Shown here piece by piece: positions 28,101 through 37,291 of a DNA stretch of 64,000 bases (the stretch's first letter is position 1; every line of letters starts with the position of its first letter). A program made the position numbers and the translations under genes. The notes under the pieces are model-generated. The model saw only the letters and a list, made by a program, of their open reading frames with translations. It searched no databases and had not been told where the DNA came from. This stretch comes from Lutraria lutraria (lineage: Eukaryota > Mollusca > Bivalvia > Venerida > Mactridae), in NCBI GenBank assembly GCA_964023205.1, contig OZ026844.1, positions 7,912,416-7,976,415 of the forward strand. Direction: 5' to 3'.

Positions 28101-31100
28101 TTAAAATTTCATATTTTGTACTTAGGTATGCATTGTTTAATTTTCATCAGTTAAAAAAAAGTTGTTTTCGTGTGTATTTAATTCTTTTTTGTTTCTGTGT
28201 AAAATTTTGCTATTGTATTATTGTTTGCACAGCACTTTGCGTTTGCTGTAAATTTAAATTTGTGCCAGGATATTGTCTTTTATTTCTTCTGCAATGCCAA
28301 TTGTTTTAGGTGGCAAATCTGATGTTTATGTTGTTCAAATGTATGTGATTTGATCAGTGGTGCTAATTTGTCACATTAGATCTTTGGTTTAAATTAGTAT
28401 AGTTTAGTAATTTTGGTCAGTTATGAGACTGGCTTGTAAATTTCTAAGTTACTTTATTGCACTTTTACAAGAGTAAATTGTTCATGAGTATCTAATGATG
28501 TGTTATTTCACATATTTTCTTGATTTAGTTGGTGTTGACTGTTGATTTTGCTATTATTTTTCATGATTCTGTTGGTGTTGGCTGTTGATTTATATTTCTA
28601 AAAATGTTCATGATTTTGCTGGTGTTGACAGGTGATTTTTTCTTATATTTTTTTTCATGACTGTGTTTGTGTTGACTGGTGATTTTGTTGGCTTTGATAG
28701 GCGATTTCTTCTTATATTTTTCACAATTTTGTTGGTGATATTTTTTGTCATATTTTTCATGATTTTGTTGTGTCGACTGCTGAATTTCTGTAGATTTTTA
28801 CTTTGTGTTATTTTCATGTCTGATTCATTTGTTGGATTTTCAGTGAGGTATAAATTGGTAAATATTTGTCTGTTTTCAGCTTCAAGACTTGGTAGACGAC
28901 CGAAGCGGTTAAAGGATTCTAACAGTGAACAAAAGAGAGAGACCAACGTGCCTATTGCTCCTTATCCATCCCCAGCTGAATTATATAAATTAAGAATGGC
29001 TGAATTACAGAGGTTACTTCAACAAAACGGAACATTTAAGTCAGAGCTGATGCAGGCTTTCCTATCAGCGGCGCAGGTGAGCTTCCGTGAACATCAGCGT
29101 AGTGGTAATAATAACAATACGGACAATCAGAAAAACAAAAGGGGTTCCCCACAGTCGCGTAGTGACTCGGACACGAGTGCCGTTAGCAGTCCGTCTGTCA
29201 GCAGCAATTTGGGTCTATCACCTGCAGTTGTTGATCAGAACGTGCAAAATAAAAATCATATACAAAATATTGACAATAAGTCTGGGATCATAGAGGATCT
29301 TGATAATGCGAAAACTGGGTCGGATAAAAATGTCACTAGTACTGATAATAACAGTCCAAATGTGTCGACGACTAGTTTGAATTCACCAACAGACTTCACT
29401 ACCAATTCTGGTATCAAAATAGAACCTGGACTTGACAATCAGAACTATACACCCATGACCCCTATGATGGACAACTCCAACAATCTAACTATGGGTAGCG
29501 GAATGCCGCCAATGCCAGATGCTGCCTCACCATTCATGATGCCGGATTTATCGCCCGGTATGATGATGATGATGCCAGACATGATGGAGATGATGGGTGA
29601 CAGCAGTATGATGGAAGGAATGATGAGTGGCATGATGCCAGGTAAGATGCCGATTAGTTCATTACATTACAATCTTTTCCATGATATCTGAATACAGTCA
29701 AACCTCTGAATAAAGGCCACCCTTGGGAAAAACGAGAATGGGGCCAATACTCGGAGGTCATTTTCTTCTTAAATAATCAATGATGGATTGTAAAACTTAA
29801 AAATAGCCTTTTTTTGGAGGTGGCTGCTAACGCAGGTTTTACTGTACTTGATACATGGTGTTCGAATAGAACATATTCTTAGCATAAAATTTGTTTGGAA
29901 AAAATACTGATAGTATCAGGTTAGAGACTTTTCTAGGAGAATCATTCAGTCTAAGTGAGTGTTTTTCCATTCTTTTCCATGTCTCCAACATGTATTTATA
30001 ATTTTTGTGTGTTTGAACTTCCTATTATCTTCTTTTTCTTCTTCCTCTCTTGCATGTTTAAACCACAGAGAATACTAATATGTTTGTTTTTCAGAAATAA
30101 TCTTTCATGTGCTGTTATTCTTATATTGCAGACATGTCGTGTGGAGATTTCCCCGAAGCTGATGCAAATGCTAATGAAATTGATGTTGAAAGAATTCTGG
30201 AGGAAGTAAAACACGTTCCGTCTGCTCTTAGACAAGAACTGATAGATCAAGTGATACAAACTGTTGGTGAAGCCCACTTAGCCACCGTAACACCCACCAG
30301 ACAAAAAGTACAAGAAGCAGATGAAAGATTTGTTCAAAAGAAGTTGGACGGATTTCTTGTAAGAAATTATTTCTGCAACTTTTATTCTTTGTAGTTAATG
30401 ATTACTTGTGGCTTTTATAATTTTACTGATACATATGGAAGAATTTATGTGCTTTGATAGTCGGAAAACATTTCTTTGTCTGGCATTGTTCTGAGCTATA
30501 ATTGTAAAATGAAATGTTTTTTCTTCTTTTAGCCTGATATGTCGAAATTGTCAATAAACCCGAGTCAAATGTGGCAGAAATTCATGCAGAGCATGGTATA
30601 TGAGATCACGCAAGCTGTGAAGTTCTGTAAAAAGCTACCAGGTTTGTTCTGTCTTTGGAACCTTACTTTTTAGCTTAAATTCTTAAGGATCTCTCTGTAT
30701 TACTGAGATACACTGTGTGAAGCTTACAAACTCGAGTGAAAACGAAAAAAAAAATGTAGATATTTTTTCTATTTTAGTCGCTATTGTTATAAAGTTTATT
30801 ATGAAGCAGTATAGATGTATAACAATTAAACCCCTGAAAACTGAACCCTTTCTGGACTGGGTCCAAAGTCCGGGTTTTTAAGAATTCCGGTTTTCAGAGA
30901 ACTTTTGATAAATTACGAAAAATGGGACCTGAAAAATGGACAATTTTCAGGGAATTACGTTTTTTAGGGAGTCTGGTTTTTTAAGGTGATTTACTGTATA
31001 TTTTTGAGAACTTTTTGAAATATCTGTGAGATTTATTTTGCTTTCATGTACCAGCTTTCTTTCATCCTATTTACTAATATTGACCTTATTTTACTTTCAG

Positions 31101-32660
31101 GATTTGGTGAGATACAGCAGGAAGATCAGATAGTTTTGATAAAGAAAGGCTCATTTGAGATTCTGTTATGCCGAATGTGCCTTCTTGTTGACCATCAAAC
31201 TCAGGAGATGTTTGATCCTATGATGGAGATGAAATGTCCAAGGTGAGTCAAGGTCGTGACTTTTCAGTTAAGATGCTAGCTCACTTCATTTTAAACTCCT
31301 GAAATCATGTTTGTGATGTTGAGTAAGGATGGATTAAGATTTATTCGAATAAAGTTAAAAAATCATGGAAAAGAAAAATATGAAAACGATTAATTGATTC
31401 CATCGACATTTCGCTGAATTGACTTCTTCAGGATAATGATAAATTTTTTTTTGATTTCTGAATGAAAAATTTTATAGCTTTCTTAGCTGGTTGTTGATAT
31501 TACCTTTGTTATCATTCATGAATATAAACATTTGATATCAACTGGTGGTTGTTTGACTAGTTGTGTTTATTGTCTTGATTTATTACTTGTTACTAAACTA
31601 TGATATGAATATTTTAGAATGGTGATTCGTTCAATGCCTATGGGACCATTTATAGATGAATTCTTTGAGGTAGCCTCCCAGATCAATCCCTTGGAACTAA
31701 CTGATGAGGAAGTGGGAATATTTTCTGCTGTACTTATTATGTGTCCAGGTAGGTTTATTGACCAAAGTGTTTGATTTAATGCTTCTTAATGTTTGGACCC
31801 GCCTCCGTGGTCGAGTGGTTAAGGTCGCTGACTTCATATCACTGTAACCTCTCACTGATAGAGGGTCGTGCGTTCAAGTACCGCTACCCACCATGTGTCT
31901 TTATGTGAGAAAGTAGGCAGTTGCTTACGAAGGATGGGAGTCTAGTACTGGTTCTTCCCAGGAACGATGGTTAGGTGCACTGTCTGCCTCATATGACTCT
32001 GACTTTTGAAAAGGGGCATAAAACTCGATATAAACAAAAAATCTTAATGTTTGAATAGTTACATTGATATCTCGATAAATAGGCTCAGACTTTTAATCAG
32101 TTTTAATCTTATAAATGGTTCTTGACTTTTTGTTATTATTGCCTGATCCAAATTTTGCCTATGAAAAGTTTTGAAAAAATGATATGTTACATTTAGACAT
32201 AGTAATTTATAATCATTGCTAAACAGTGCAATTTTATACATGATTGTATGTATAAAAATAAAAGGTTTCGTACAAAAAATCTAAATGTTAATATTATTTT
32301 ATAAAAGTAAGCATAGTATAACAAAGTATGATAATAGAAGTACATCTTTGCATTTCTGTTGCGATTCAACCTTCTCTTGTTGTTTTTACAGAACGTGAAG
32401 GACTGACGAACGTTGTTGCCGTGGAAAAACTGAATACACTATTCTTACAATCTCTTTACTACAAGATGAAGAACAATCATAATGACTATGAGGATAAGTT
32501 TGCTCGACTTCTCAGTATCATGCCAGTGTTTAAAGCTGTAAATAAGAAGCATTCGATGGCCTTAAATGGAATGAAGATGCAAAAAGCAACAGTGATTAGT
32601 GAATTTCCCGAACTTCATAAAGAAATCTTTGACATCAAGGGTAGTAGTGCAACGTCGTAG
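13106..32660 (+). CDS. Nuclear hormone receptor, NR1-type (eight visible coding exons)
   Basis: This is a predicted ligand-regulated transcription factor acting in the nucleus. Exons: 13106-13238, 14401-14542, 28880-29641, 30132-30358, 30533-30641, 31101-31242, 31618-31748, 32392-32660. From Met at 13137 the joined frame is 627 residues with matching phases throughout. Residues 13-91 are the DNA-binding domain: zinc cysteines 13, 16, 30, 33 and 49, 55, 65, 68; P-box EGCKG; five-residue D-box; and a GRRPKR extension. Residues 92-384 are an unusually long hinge, Ser/Asn-rich, with an IKIEP SUMO-type site at 260-264 and a Met-rich end. Residues about 385-627 are the ligand-binding domain, with [14 protein letters not shown] near 443-456 and an AF-2-like LHKEIF at 613-618. 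The first intron sits after EGCK, a classic receptor site. The exon is open upstream of Met 13137, so a longer N-terminus is possible. It is nearest to the Rev-erb/E75 and mollusc NR1P or HR97-like groups; I cannot choose between them. Confidence 0.93.
15143..15216. repeat. 28-base inverted repeat (foldback hairpin)
   Basis: The left arm 15143-15170 starts gagggttcaacgcaacag. The right arm 15189-15216 ends gttgcgctgagccctc. The arms pair over 28 bases with three mismatches around an 18-base loop. It may be the core of an inverted-repeat transposon. Confidence 0.75.
15313..15488 (+). mobile_element. 5'-truncated tRNA-Ser-type SINE
   Basis: It begins at the B-box region ('tttcgagccctgctaccgatc') and continues through 'gtgagaaagtaggcagttgc', 'gatgggagtctagtactgg' and 'ttcccaggaacaatggttagg' to an 'aaacaaacaaaa' tail. 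It matches the full-length copy at 31.8-32.0 kb. Confidence 0.8.
17976..18156. mobile_element. MITE with 'TACAGTGTAACCTC' end
   Basis: The left end is TACAGTGTAACCTCTCTACA and the right end GGAGGTCACATTGTAG is an imperfect reverse complement. The interior contains 'ggctgttataaggaggtgactgt'. It resembles families A and B in its termini but has a distinct interior. Confidence 0.6.
18441..18556 (-). mobile_element. tRNA-Thr-headed SINE, body fragment, reverse orientation
   Basis: On the minus strand it reads 'cctccgtatgtggagaagtc', 'ctccttaaggaagtat', 'agaatacagtccaggaaaac' and 'aggtgaactggcca'. This joins the head-proximal 'tggagaagt' block of the 8.6 kb copy to the body found at 20.5 and 24.1 kb, so these fragments belong to one family. 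Confidence 0.7.
18952..19329. mobile_element. MITE family A, copy 4, interrupted
   Basis: The blocks 'gtgaataaaggccattctttt' and 'aaaaaaggccacattatgtc...gtttgactgta' flank about 200 bases rich in 'ttcccaa' and 'ttctcaaaa' motifs, so another sequence seems to sit inside the MITE. Confidence 0.5.
20525..20600 (+). mobile_element. SINE body fragment (tRNA-Thr-headed family)
   Basis: The fragment 'gatacagtcccggaaaactg', 'ggttaggtgaattggacgcc', 'gtgaaaacggcgttta' matches the shared body. Confidence 0.6.
22269..22446. mobile_element. MITE with 'TGGAACAGAGGTGACATGACT' termini
   Basis: The left end tggaacagaggtgacatgac is matched by the right end agtcatgtcacctctgtgcc in reverse complement. Inner segments 'ttatttatctcgtg' and 'cacaagataaataa' also pair. 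The interior is non-coding. No other copy was seen in this window. Confidence 0.7.
24085..24140 (+). mobile_element. SINE body fragment (tRNA-Thr-headed family)
   Basis: The sequence 'tgctggttagaatacagtcc', 'aggaaaactgtggttagg', 'tgaactggccgccgtg' matches the shared SINE body. Confidence 0.6.
24610..24724. mobile_element. Short MITE with ACTAATT-containing inverted ends
   Basis: The left end 'tagtcctactaattcgact' and right end 'agtctaattagttggacta' are reverse complements with few mismatches. The whole element is about 115 bases. Confidence 0.5.
24797..24976. mobile_element. MITE family A, copy 5 (reverse orientation)
   Basis: It carries 'aggtgacctttattgacagg', 'tggcctatattcac', 'aataatcaataaatg' and 'gaatggcctttattcacagg', the reverse complement of family A interiors. 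Confidence 0.65.
29693..29846. mobile_element. MITE family A, copy 6 (best-preserved left terminus)
   Basis: It starts TACAGTCAAACCTCTGAATA and ends 'aacgcaggttttactgta', with TA at both edges. It lies in receptor intron 3, only about 50 bases after the donor at 29642. Confidence 0.75.
31796..32041 (+). mobile_element. Full-length tRNA-Ser-type SINE with perfect target-site duplication
   Basis: A 246-base element lies between two identical 12-base copies of TCTTAATGTTTG (31784-31795 and 32042-32053). The head carries an A-box-like 'gtggtcgagtggttaagg' and a B-box-like 'gggtcgtgcgttcaag', with spacing and a variable arm like a serine or leucine tRNA. The tail is 'aaaaactcgatataaacaaaaa'-like. 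It sits in the last intron of the nuclear receptor gene in the sense orientation. Confidence 0.88.
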
Positions 32661-32959
32661 GTATTTACCATGCAGATGTATTTTATATACTGGTACAGGG
32701 AAAGGGCTTTCTACTCTTTATAGAGATCTCGTCGATTTTTGTTAACTCAAATTATCTGGTGTCATTGTATCTCCCGTTTCTAGTTCCGCGTCGGCTTTAG
32801 AACTTGGACTGGTTTTTCTGTGATGTTCTAAACATGGACTGGTTCCAGTTCTGCTGTAGTGATCAGAACTTAGACTGATTCCATAATTCTGACTAAGTAC
32901 TAGATAGGATAGTATGTTTACTAGATTTTTGTAAATTATGGTTTGTCTAACTTTTTATG

Positions 32960-32965
32960 AATAAA
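32960..32965 (+). terminator. Candidate polyadenylation signal of the nuclear receptor
   Basis: AATAAA lies about 300 bases after the TAG at 32658-32660. Another AATAAA at 34599-34604 would give a 3' UTR of about 1.9 kb. The sequence alone cannot tell which is used. Confidence 0.35.
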
Positions 32966-33453
32966 ATTGATAAATATTCTAGGCATATTTAACTTACAGA
33001 AGTCTTAGCTTACAGTCTATTTAATTAATCAATCAACAGTTAAAGCTTAGTTGAGTTGTTGCTTACTCAGGTTGAAGACTATGAGTAGATATCTTGTAGA
33101 GTAAGTGCTGACATTATATAGTGCTTGTTTACCTTTTTAAGGTATCAAAATATACAACTGTTACACATTGTATATACAAAATCTCTGGGCTAAATCTTGA
33201 TATACCATCCATTACTTGGAAACTGCTTCTATGATTTACACAATAGAGTTACCCTTGTAGAGAATTTATTGTTGTTTTATATGATATTTGAAGACTTAAC
33301 TGTTGATGCTCTGTATTGTTTTATTCAACAAAAAATGTGGAACATTTTTTGGCAAATATGTGTACTTTACAGTTGTGATTTAATTGTTGATAACACTAGT
33401 GCATAAACTTTATGTTGTGACTTCTACGCTTGTAGATAATACTTCTGAATGAA

Positions 33454-33637
33454 ACACAGTCAAACCTTTGCTAGCAGCCACCCTCAAAATAAAGGCCACC
33501 CTGTGATTAAAGGCCATTCTTTAAAAATTTGCTATTGGTGTTTTGAACAAAATGACATAGTAATAAAGGCCACCTGTCAATAAAGTCCACATTTTGTCTT
33601 TGCCATGGGTGGCCTTTGTTCACAGGTTTGATTGTGT
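33454..33637. mobile_element. MITE family A, copy 7
   Basis: The left end 'cagtcaaacctttgctagc' and right end 'gttcacaggtttgattgtg' flank 'aataaaggccaccctgtg' and 'catgggtggcctttg'. If the distal polyadenylation site is used, this MITE lies in the receptor 3' UTR. Confidence 0.7.
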
Positions 33638-33656
33638 ACTATTGTTAATACTATAA

Positions 33657-33736
33657 TAAAATATGCTATTGTTCATGCTATTGAATGAAATATGCTATTG
33701 TTTATGCTATTGAATAATATATGCTATTGTTCATTA
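33657..33736. repeat. Short tandem repeat on 'atgctattgttcatgctattga'
   Basis: About three imperfect copies of a unit of roughly 30-35 bases containing 'tatgctattgtt' and 'atgctattgaat'. Confidence 0.6.
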
Positions 33737-34812
33737 GTGATTCTATTGGTCTCGTTTTTTTTGTCTTGTTACTGACGTGATTATTATATCTAGACCACTA
33801 TTATTGTACATTTTTGTCCAACATGTTATTTCATTCATTGTATCAAGTTCACCAAACAAGATTAAAACATTCAGTCGTGCTACCATGTGTATTACTGGTA
33901 CACGCATTTGGTTTTTTAACATTTTAAACTTGCTTTTAGTTTTTGTGTGTTTTTTGTTTGTATTAACTTTCAGTCAATCTCAAAGAGACATTTTAACAAA
34001 TAAGTTCAGACATTTTAAGGGGGTATTTTTATCAAAGGGACTTAATTTCACAAAGTACTTGACTTTTTTCTTTATTATACCCAATTGTGAGTAGAGTTTT
34101 GGTAAAATCATGTTATTTTTACTTCTGTAATCTTTTAAGATTTATATTTTTAAAAAAATCAATTTCTTGAAAAAAATGGATTTGGTTGTTTTAACATGTG
34201 ACTGATAAGCCCTATTTTAAAAGAATGATTTTTTAGAATTGTAAAGCAACTTTATAGAAAATGTGTTAAGAGAGTATTGATGTATATTATAATGATCTAA
34301 ATTGTACTGTTTGCAGGGCATATTTTGTTTTGTTTGTGATATCATAGATATATTTGTTTTATATAATATCTTACAGCATTTTAAGGTATCATTTTTATGT
34401 ACATAATTCTTACTGTACACATTTTAACATGTTTTTGACGTACAAAATCATTTTAATGGTGATGATTGTATTTTAAGGAGATTTCATTGTTATACATTTC
34501 ATATGAATGTACATGTATTTCTCATTGTCAGAGTTATTAGGTATACTTAAAGAATTGTATTGCGCTGTTCATGATATATATATACTGTCAAAATGATGAA
34601 TAAAATTAGAAATACATATATTCCTTGTTGCTAATTTATTCACCTTGGGGTTTTTAATGCCTCATTGTTGTTAATTTTATTTCTTTTGGCTACATATATA
34701 TGTTTGATAAGAGTGACATACAAAGATCAGCTCAAAGAACAACATAGGAGAATCAAACAGATACATAGAAGCTTACAGCATTGTGAGGTGTCCCCAAACT
34801 AGGGCACAAAGC

Positions 34813-35166
34813 TTAAAGGGGCATACCCTACAACTGCATTTAGAATTAAAGCAAAATGATGATAAATTAGAAGCTTGTAAAGAAAAAAGCCGACGAAGAA
34901 AGTTTCAGCCAAAAATTCATCCAATTAAAAATAAAGTCATAAATATGTGTATTTGTGACACATACATTAAATTTTAGTCATGGAAATTTTTGGGTGGAAG
35001 TGATTTATTATTGATAGCTGTGTTTTTTGTGACTAGTACCTAAACTAGTCATTTTGTGACCCATGTTCTACCTGCAATTATCTATTATATATTGTTTTAC
35101 ATATACATCTAGCACATTTTTACACTTTCACAGAATGTTTGTCAGTTGTAGGGTATGCCCCTTTAA
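34813..35166. mobile_element. piggyBac-like MITE with TTAA target duplication
   Basis: It begins TTAAAGGGGCATACCC followed by 'tacaactg', and ends 'cagttgta' followed by GGGTATGCCCCTTTAA, a perfect 24-base inverted repeat including the TTAA at both edges. The 300-base interior is AT-rich and has no transposase. TTAA duplication is typical of piggyBac-type elements; that assignment is inference. Confidence 0.82.
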
Positions 35167-35326
35167 TTGACTTATTTGTACTAGTTTTACACTAAGAGTT
35201 AATGCAATATATATGCAAAATAAAATGCAAAGCAGTTCTATGGCATGCAACAATCTTCACTTGATCTAATTATGCATTCATCTGTCATGCCAAGTTGTAA
35301 AAGAGATTTGTGAACCACTGATGGTG

Positions 35327-35503
35327 TACAGTGCAACCTCTCCAAAGCAACACCCTTTGGGAGTAACAAAATTATGATGTTGTAGAGAGGTTGTTGCTCA
35401 AGAGAGGTTAAATTAATAGTTAAATTGTACGGTGGGAAAACATCATGTTGTTGAAGGGAGGTTGTTGCTCAAGAGAGGGCTGTTCTGGAGAGGTTGTACT
35501 GTA
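35327..35503. mobile_element. MITE family B, copy 2 (intact termini)
   Basis: It begins TACAGTGCAACCTCTCC and ends GGAGAGGTTGTACTGTA, inverted repeats of 17 bases with one mismatch. Internal 'gttgttgctcaagagagg' blocks occur twice. Confidence 0.85.
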
Positions 35504-36601
35504 CTATAATATTATAAATGTTGGTTTAATTGGTTGCAATAAAATGTGTATGCAGAAACTGTAGGTATCTAATTTATGTATTACTAAGTCACACTTGGCA
35601 TACAAAGTGATATGCTAAGGTACACATAACGTTGGATGCCAAACTTAGCAAGTAATTATACCTTTGACAGATGAAATGTTTTTGTTAATGTTTTATATTT
35701 GTTTAAAAAAATAATCATAGTGTGGTAAAAATGGCCCTTGTTTTAAACTCAGTCCAGGTACGTCTTACCCGCACCTTGTTTCAAGTTAACTGACATATTG
35801 ATTAAAGGGAGACTAATCCTATATATTTGTGACTGGTATTCGACACAAAACCAAACTGGCTACGTAGCTACGTAATAATGAGGTAAGATATCCAACTTTA
35901 AATAAACAGGCTTGGAAACAAGCATGCTGAACTGCATTAAAAACAGCCAGATAACTATTTTGTACTAGCGGTTGAGAGCAGGAAGATTTCATCTATGTGT
36001 CACAACTTTGTATTTCACGAAAATCCACAAAACACACGTAGAGTGTGTATTTGAAACTTGTGCCAGTCTTACTCATATGTCGCTTTATATTCATGTTGGA
36101 CTTCAGGCCAAAACCATACTTTATACATGAGTAACTAATTGTGACACTAATGTAGGGGGTGGGTGTTCACCAGGCCATTCCTTGTTGGATTGAAGGGATT
36201 ATAACTGAATTAGATGTAAAATGGTTTTGCTGGGATAAGTTGCCTATTGTCTGTTCACTGGGTCGGATGAATAGCTGTAGTTCTTGTACCACATATTTGG
36301 TATGGTCATTACAATATTACGATCAGTATAATGCTATGGTAGTATGATCCACATTTTTTTGCTGAAGATGCCAATGTTAATTATTGCTTATAGTCGAAGA
36401 TTATTTGACCCGCGATTTATTCAATAATTGGAAGCTGAACATTCAAGGCAGTCACTTGCTCTGCGCTCATGAATTTTGACCAAAGTATTTCTTGTTTTTA
36501 CATACGCCATGCAGCTGTAAAACTAGTTCCCGTTCGAATGTGCAGTGCAAGTCTATGTAAGTTCAGTTTCCATGAGTACTTTCAGTGCTTTCGGGTTCGA
36601 G

Positions 36602-36765
36602 CCCAGCTACCGACCATGTTTCTTTACGTGAGAAAGTAGGTAGTTGCTTACGAAGGATGGGAGTCTAGTACTGGTTCATCCCAGGAGCGCTTGTTAGTTG
36701 ATTTGTCTGCCATATACGACTTACCGTTGAAAAGGCGCGTAAGACTCAAAGAAAACAAACCAACC
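36602..36765 (+). mobile_element. 5'-truncated tRNA-Ser-type SINE inserted in an older repeat
   Basis: The SINE starts at the B-box region (cgggttcgagcccagc) and runs to 'caaagaaaacaaacc'. It is flanked by TTCAGTGCTTT (36591-36601) and TTCAGTACTTT (36766-36776), an 11-base target duplication with one mismatch. Surrounding sequence ('catgagtact ttcagtactttgatt') matches an older dispersed repeat also present near 590-620 and 10.1 kb. Confidence 0.8.
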
Positions 36766-37291
36766 TTCAGTACTTTGATTACTGATGAAATACTGCCAAC
36801 AAGATTATTGAGGAAATAACAAAATTGATAGATAAAGACAATAAAATAATCACAACACAGAATTTAATCAAAGGTAGAAAATATGTGTACAAAATAAATA
36901 ACAAACATGAAACATGAGAATTCCACCACCACTGTACATGTACAAAAGTAACACTTCATATCATTGGTCCGTGATGGAACTTTAAGAATGTACAAAGAAA
37001 TATAAGCTTTGAAAGTTTTGAGAATATCAAGACTGAAGAAGAAAAAAAATTCTTTCAACATTTCAACAACTTAAAAAAAATCAAATACAAAGCAAGAAAA
37101 AGCTATTTAAAGTGTAGAATTTTTATAGGAAAGTTGCAAAATAGATACTAATCATATAAAGCTATATAGAAGATTACCACGACTACATTACAGTATATTG
37201 TACTCATCAATACAATAATTCACAACCTGTAAGTTCTTGTCACGTGAGTTTATTTTTCAGCAGCTGAAACTAACTACCACAGAGAATAGAT

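Larger units (their letters stand above)
14543..28879 (+). other. 14.3 kb intron 2 of the nuclear receptor gene
   Basis: The donor is AGAAG|GTAAGACA at 14543 and the acceptor TCTGTTTTCAG ends at 28879 (phase 1). It lies between the second zinc finger and the GRRPKR extension. No conserved coding exon was recognised inside. It holds several MITEs, SINE fragments and a foldback sequence. Alternative exons or enhancers cannot be excluded. Confidence 0.8.
32661..37291. other. 3' flank of the receptor and intergenic region to the gelsolin-like gene
   Basis: The first part is probably receptor 3' UTR. The remainder holds a TTAA-flanked MITE, a family B MITE, an older dispersed repeat broken by a SINE, and no recognisable gene. 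Its right end will include the gelsolin-like 3' UTR; a minus-strand AATAAA lies at 37249-37254, 38 bases past that gene's stop. Confidence 0.6.

Noticed and set aside
28657..28879. Open frame continuing 74 residues upstream of receptor exon 3, hydrophobic and Phe/Leu-rich
   Set aside because: It ends at a clear acceptor (tctgttttcag) and the phase joins exactly to the second zinc-finger exon. The extension is T-rich intron sequence.
30825..30995. Possible MITE in a receptor intron ('acccctgaaaactgaaccc' to 'ggtgatttactgta')
   Set aside because: The sequence has repeated 'ggttttcag/ctgaaaa' motifs, but the ends do not pair well enough to define an element.
34783..34977. 64-residue basic plus-strand frame
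   Set aside because: Most of it lies inside the TTAA-flanked MITE; no family resemblance.
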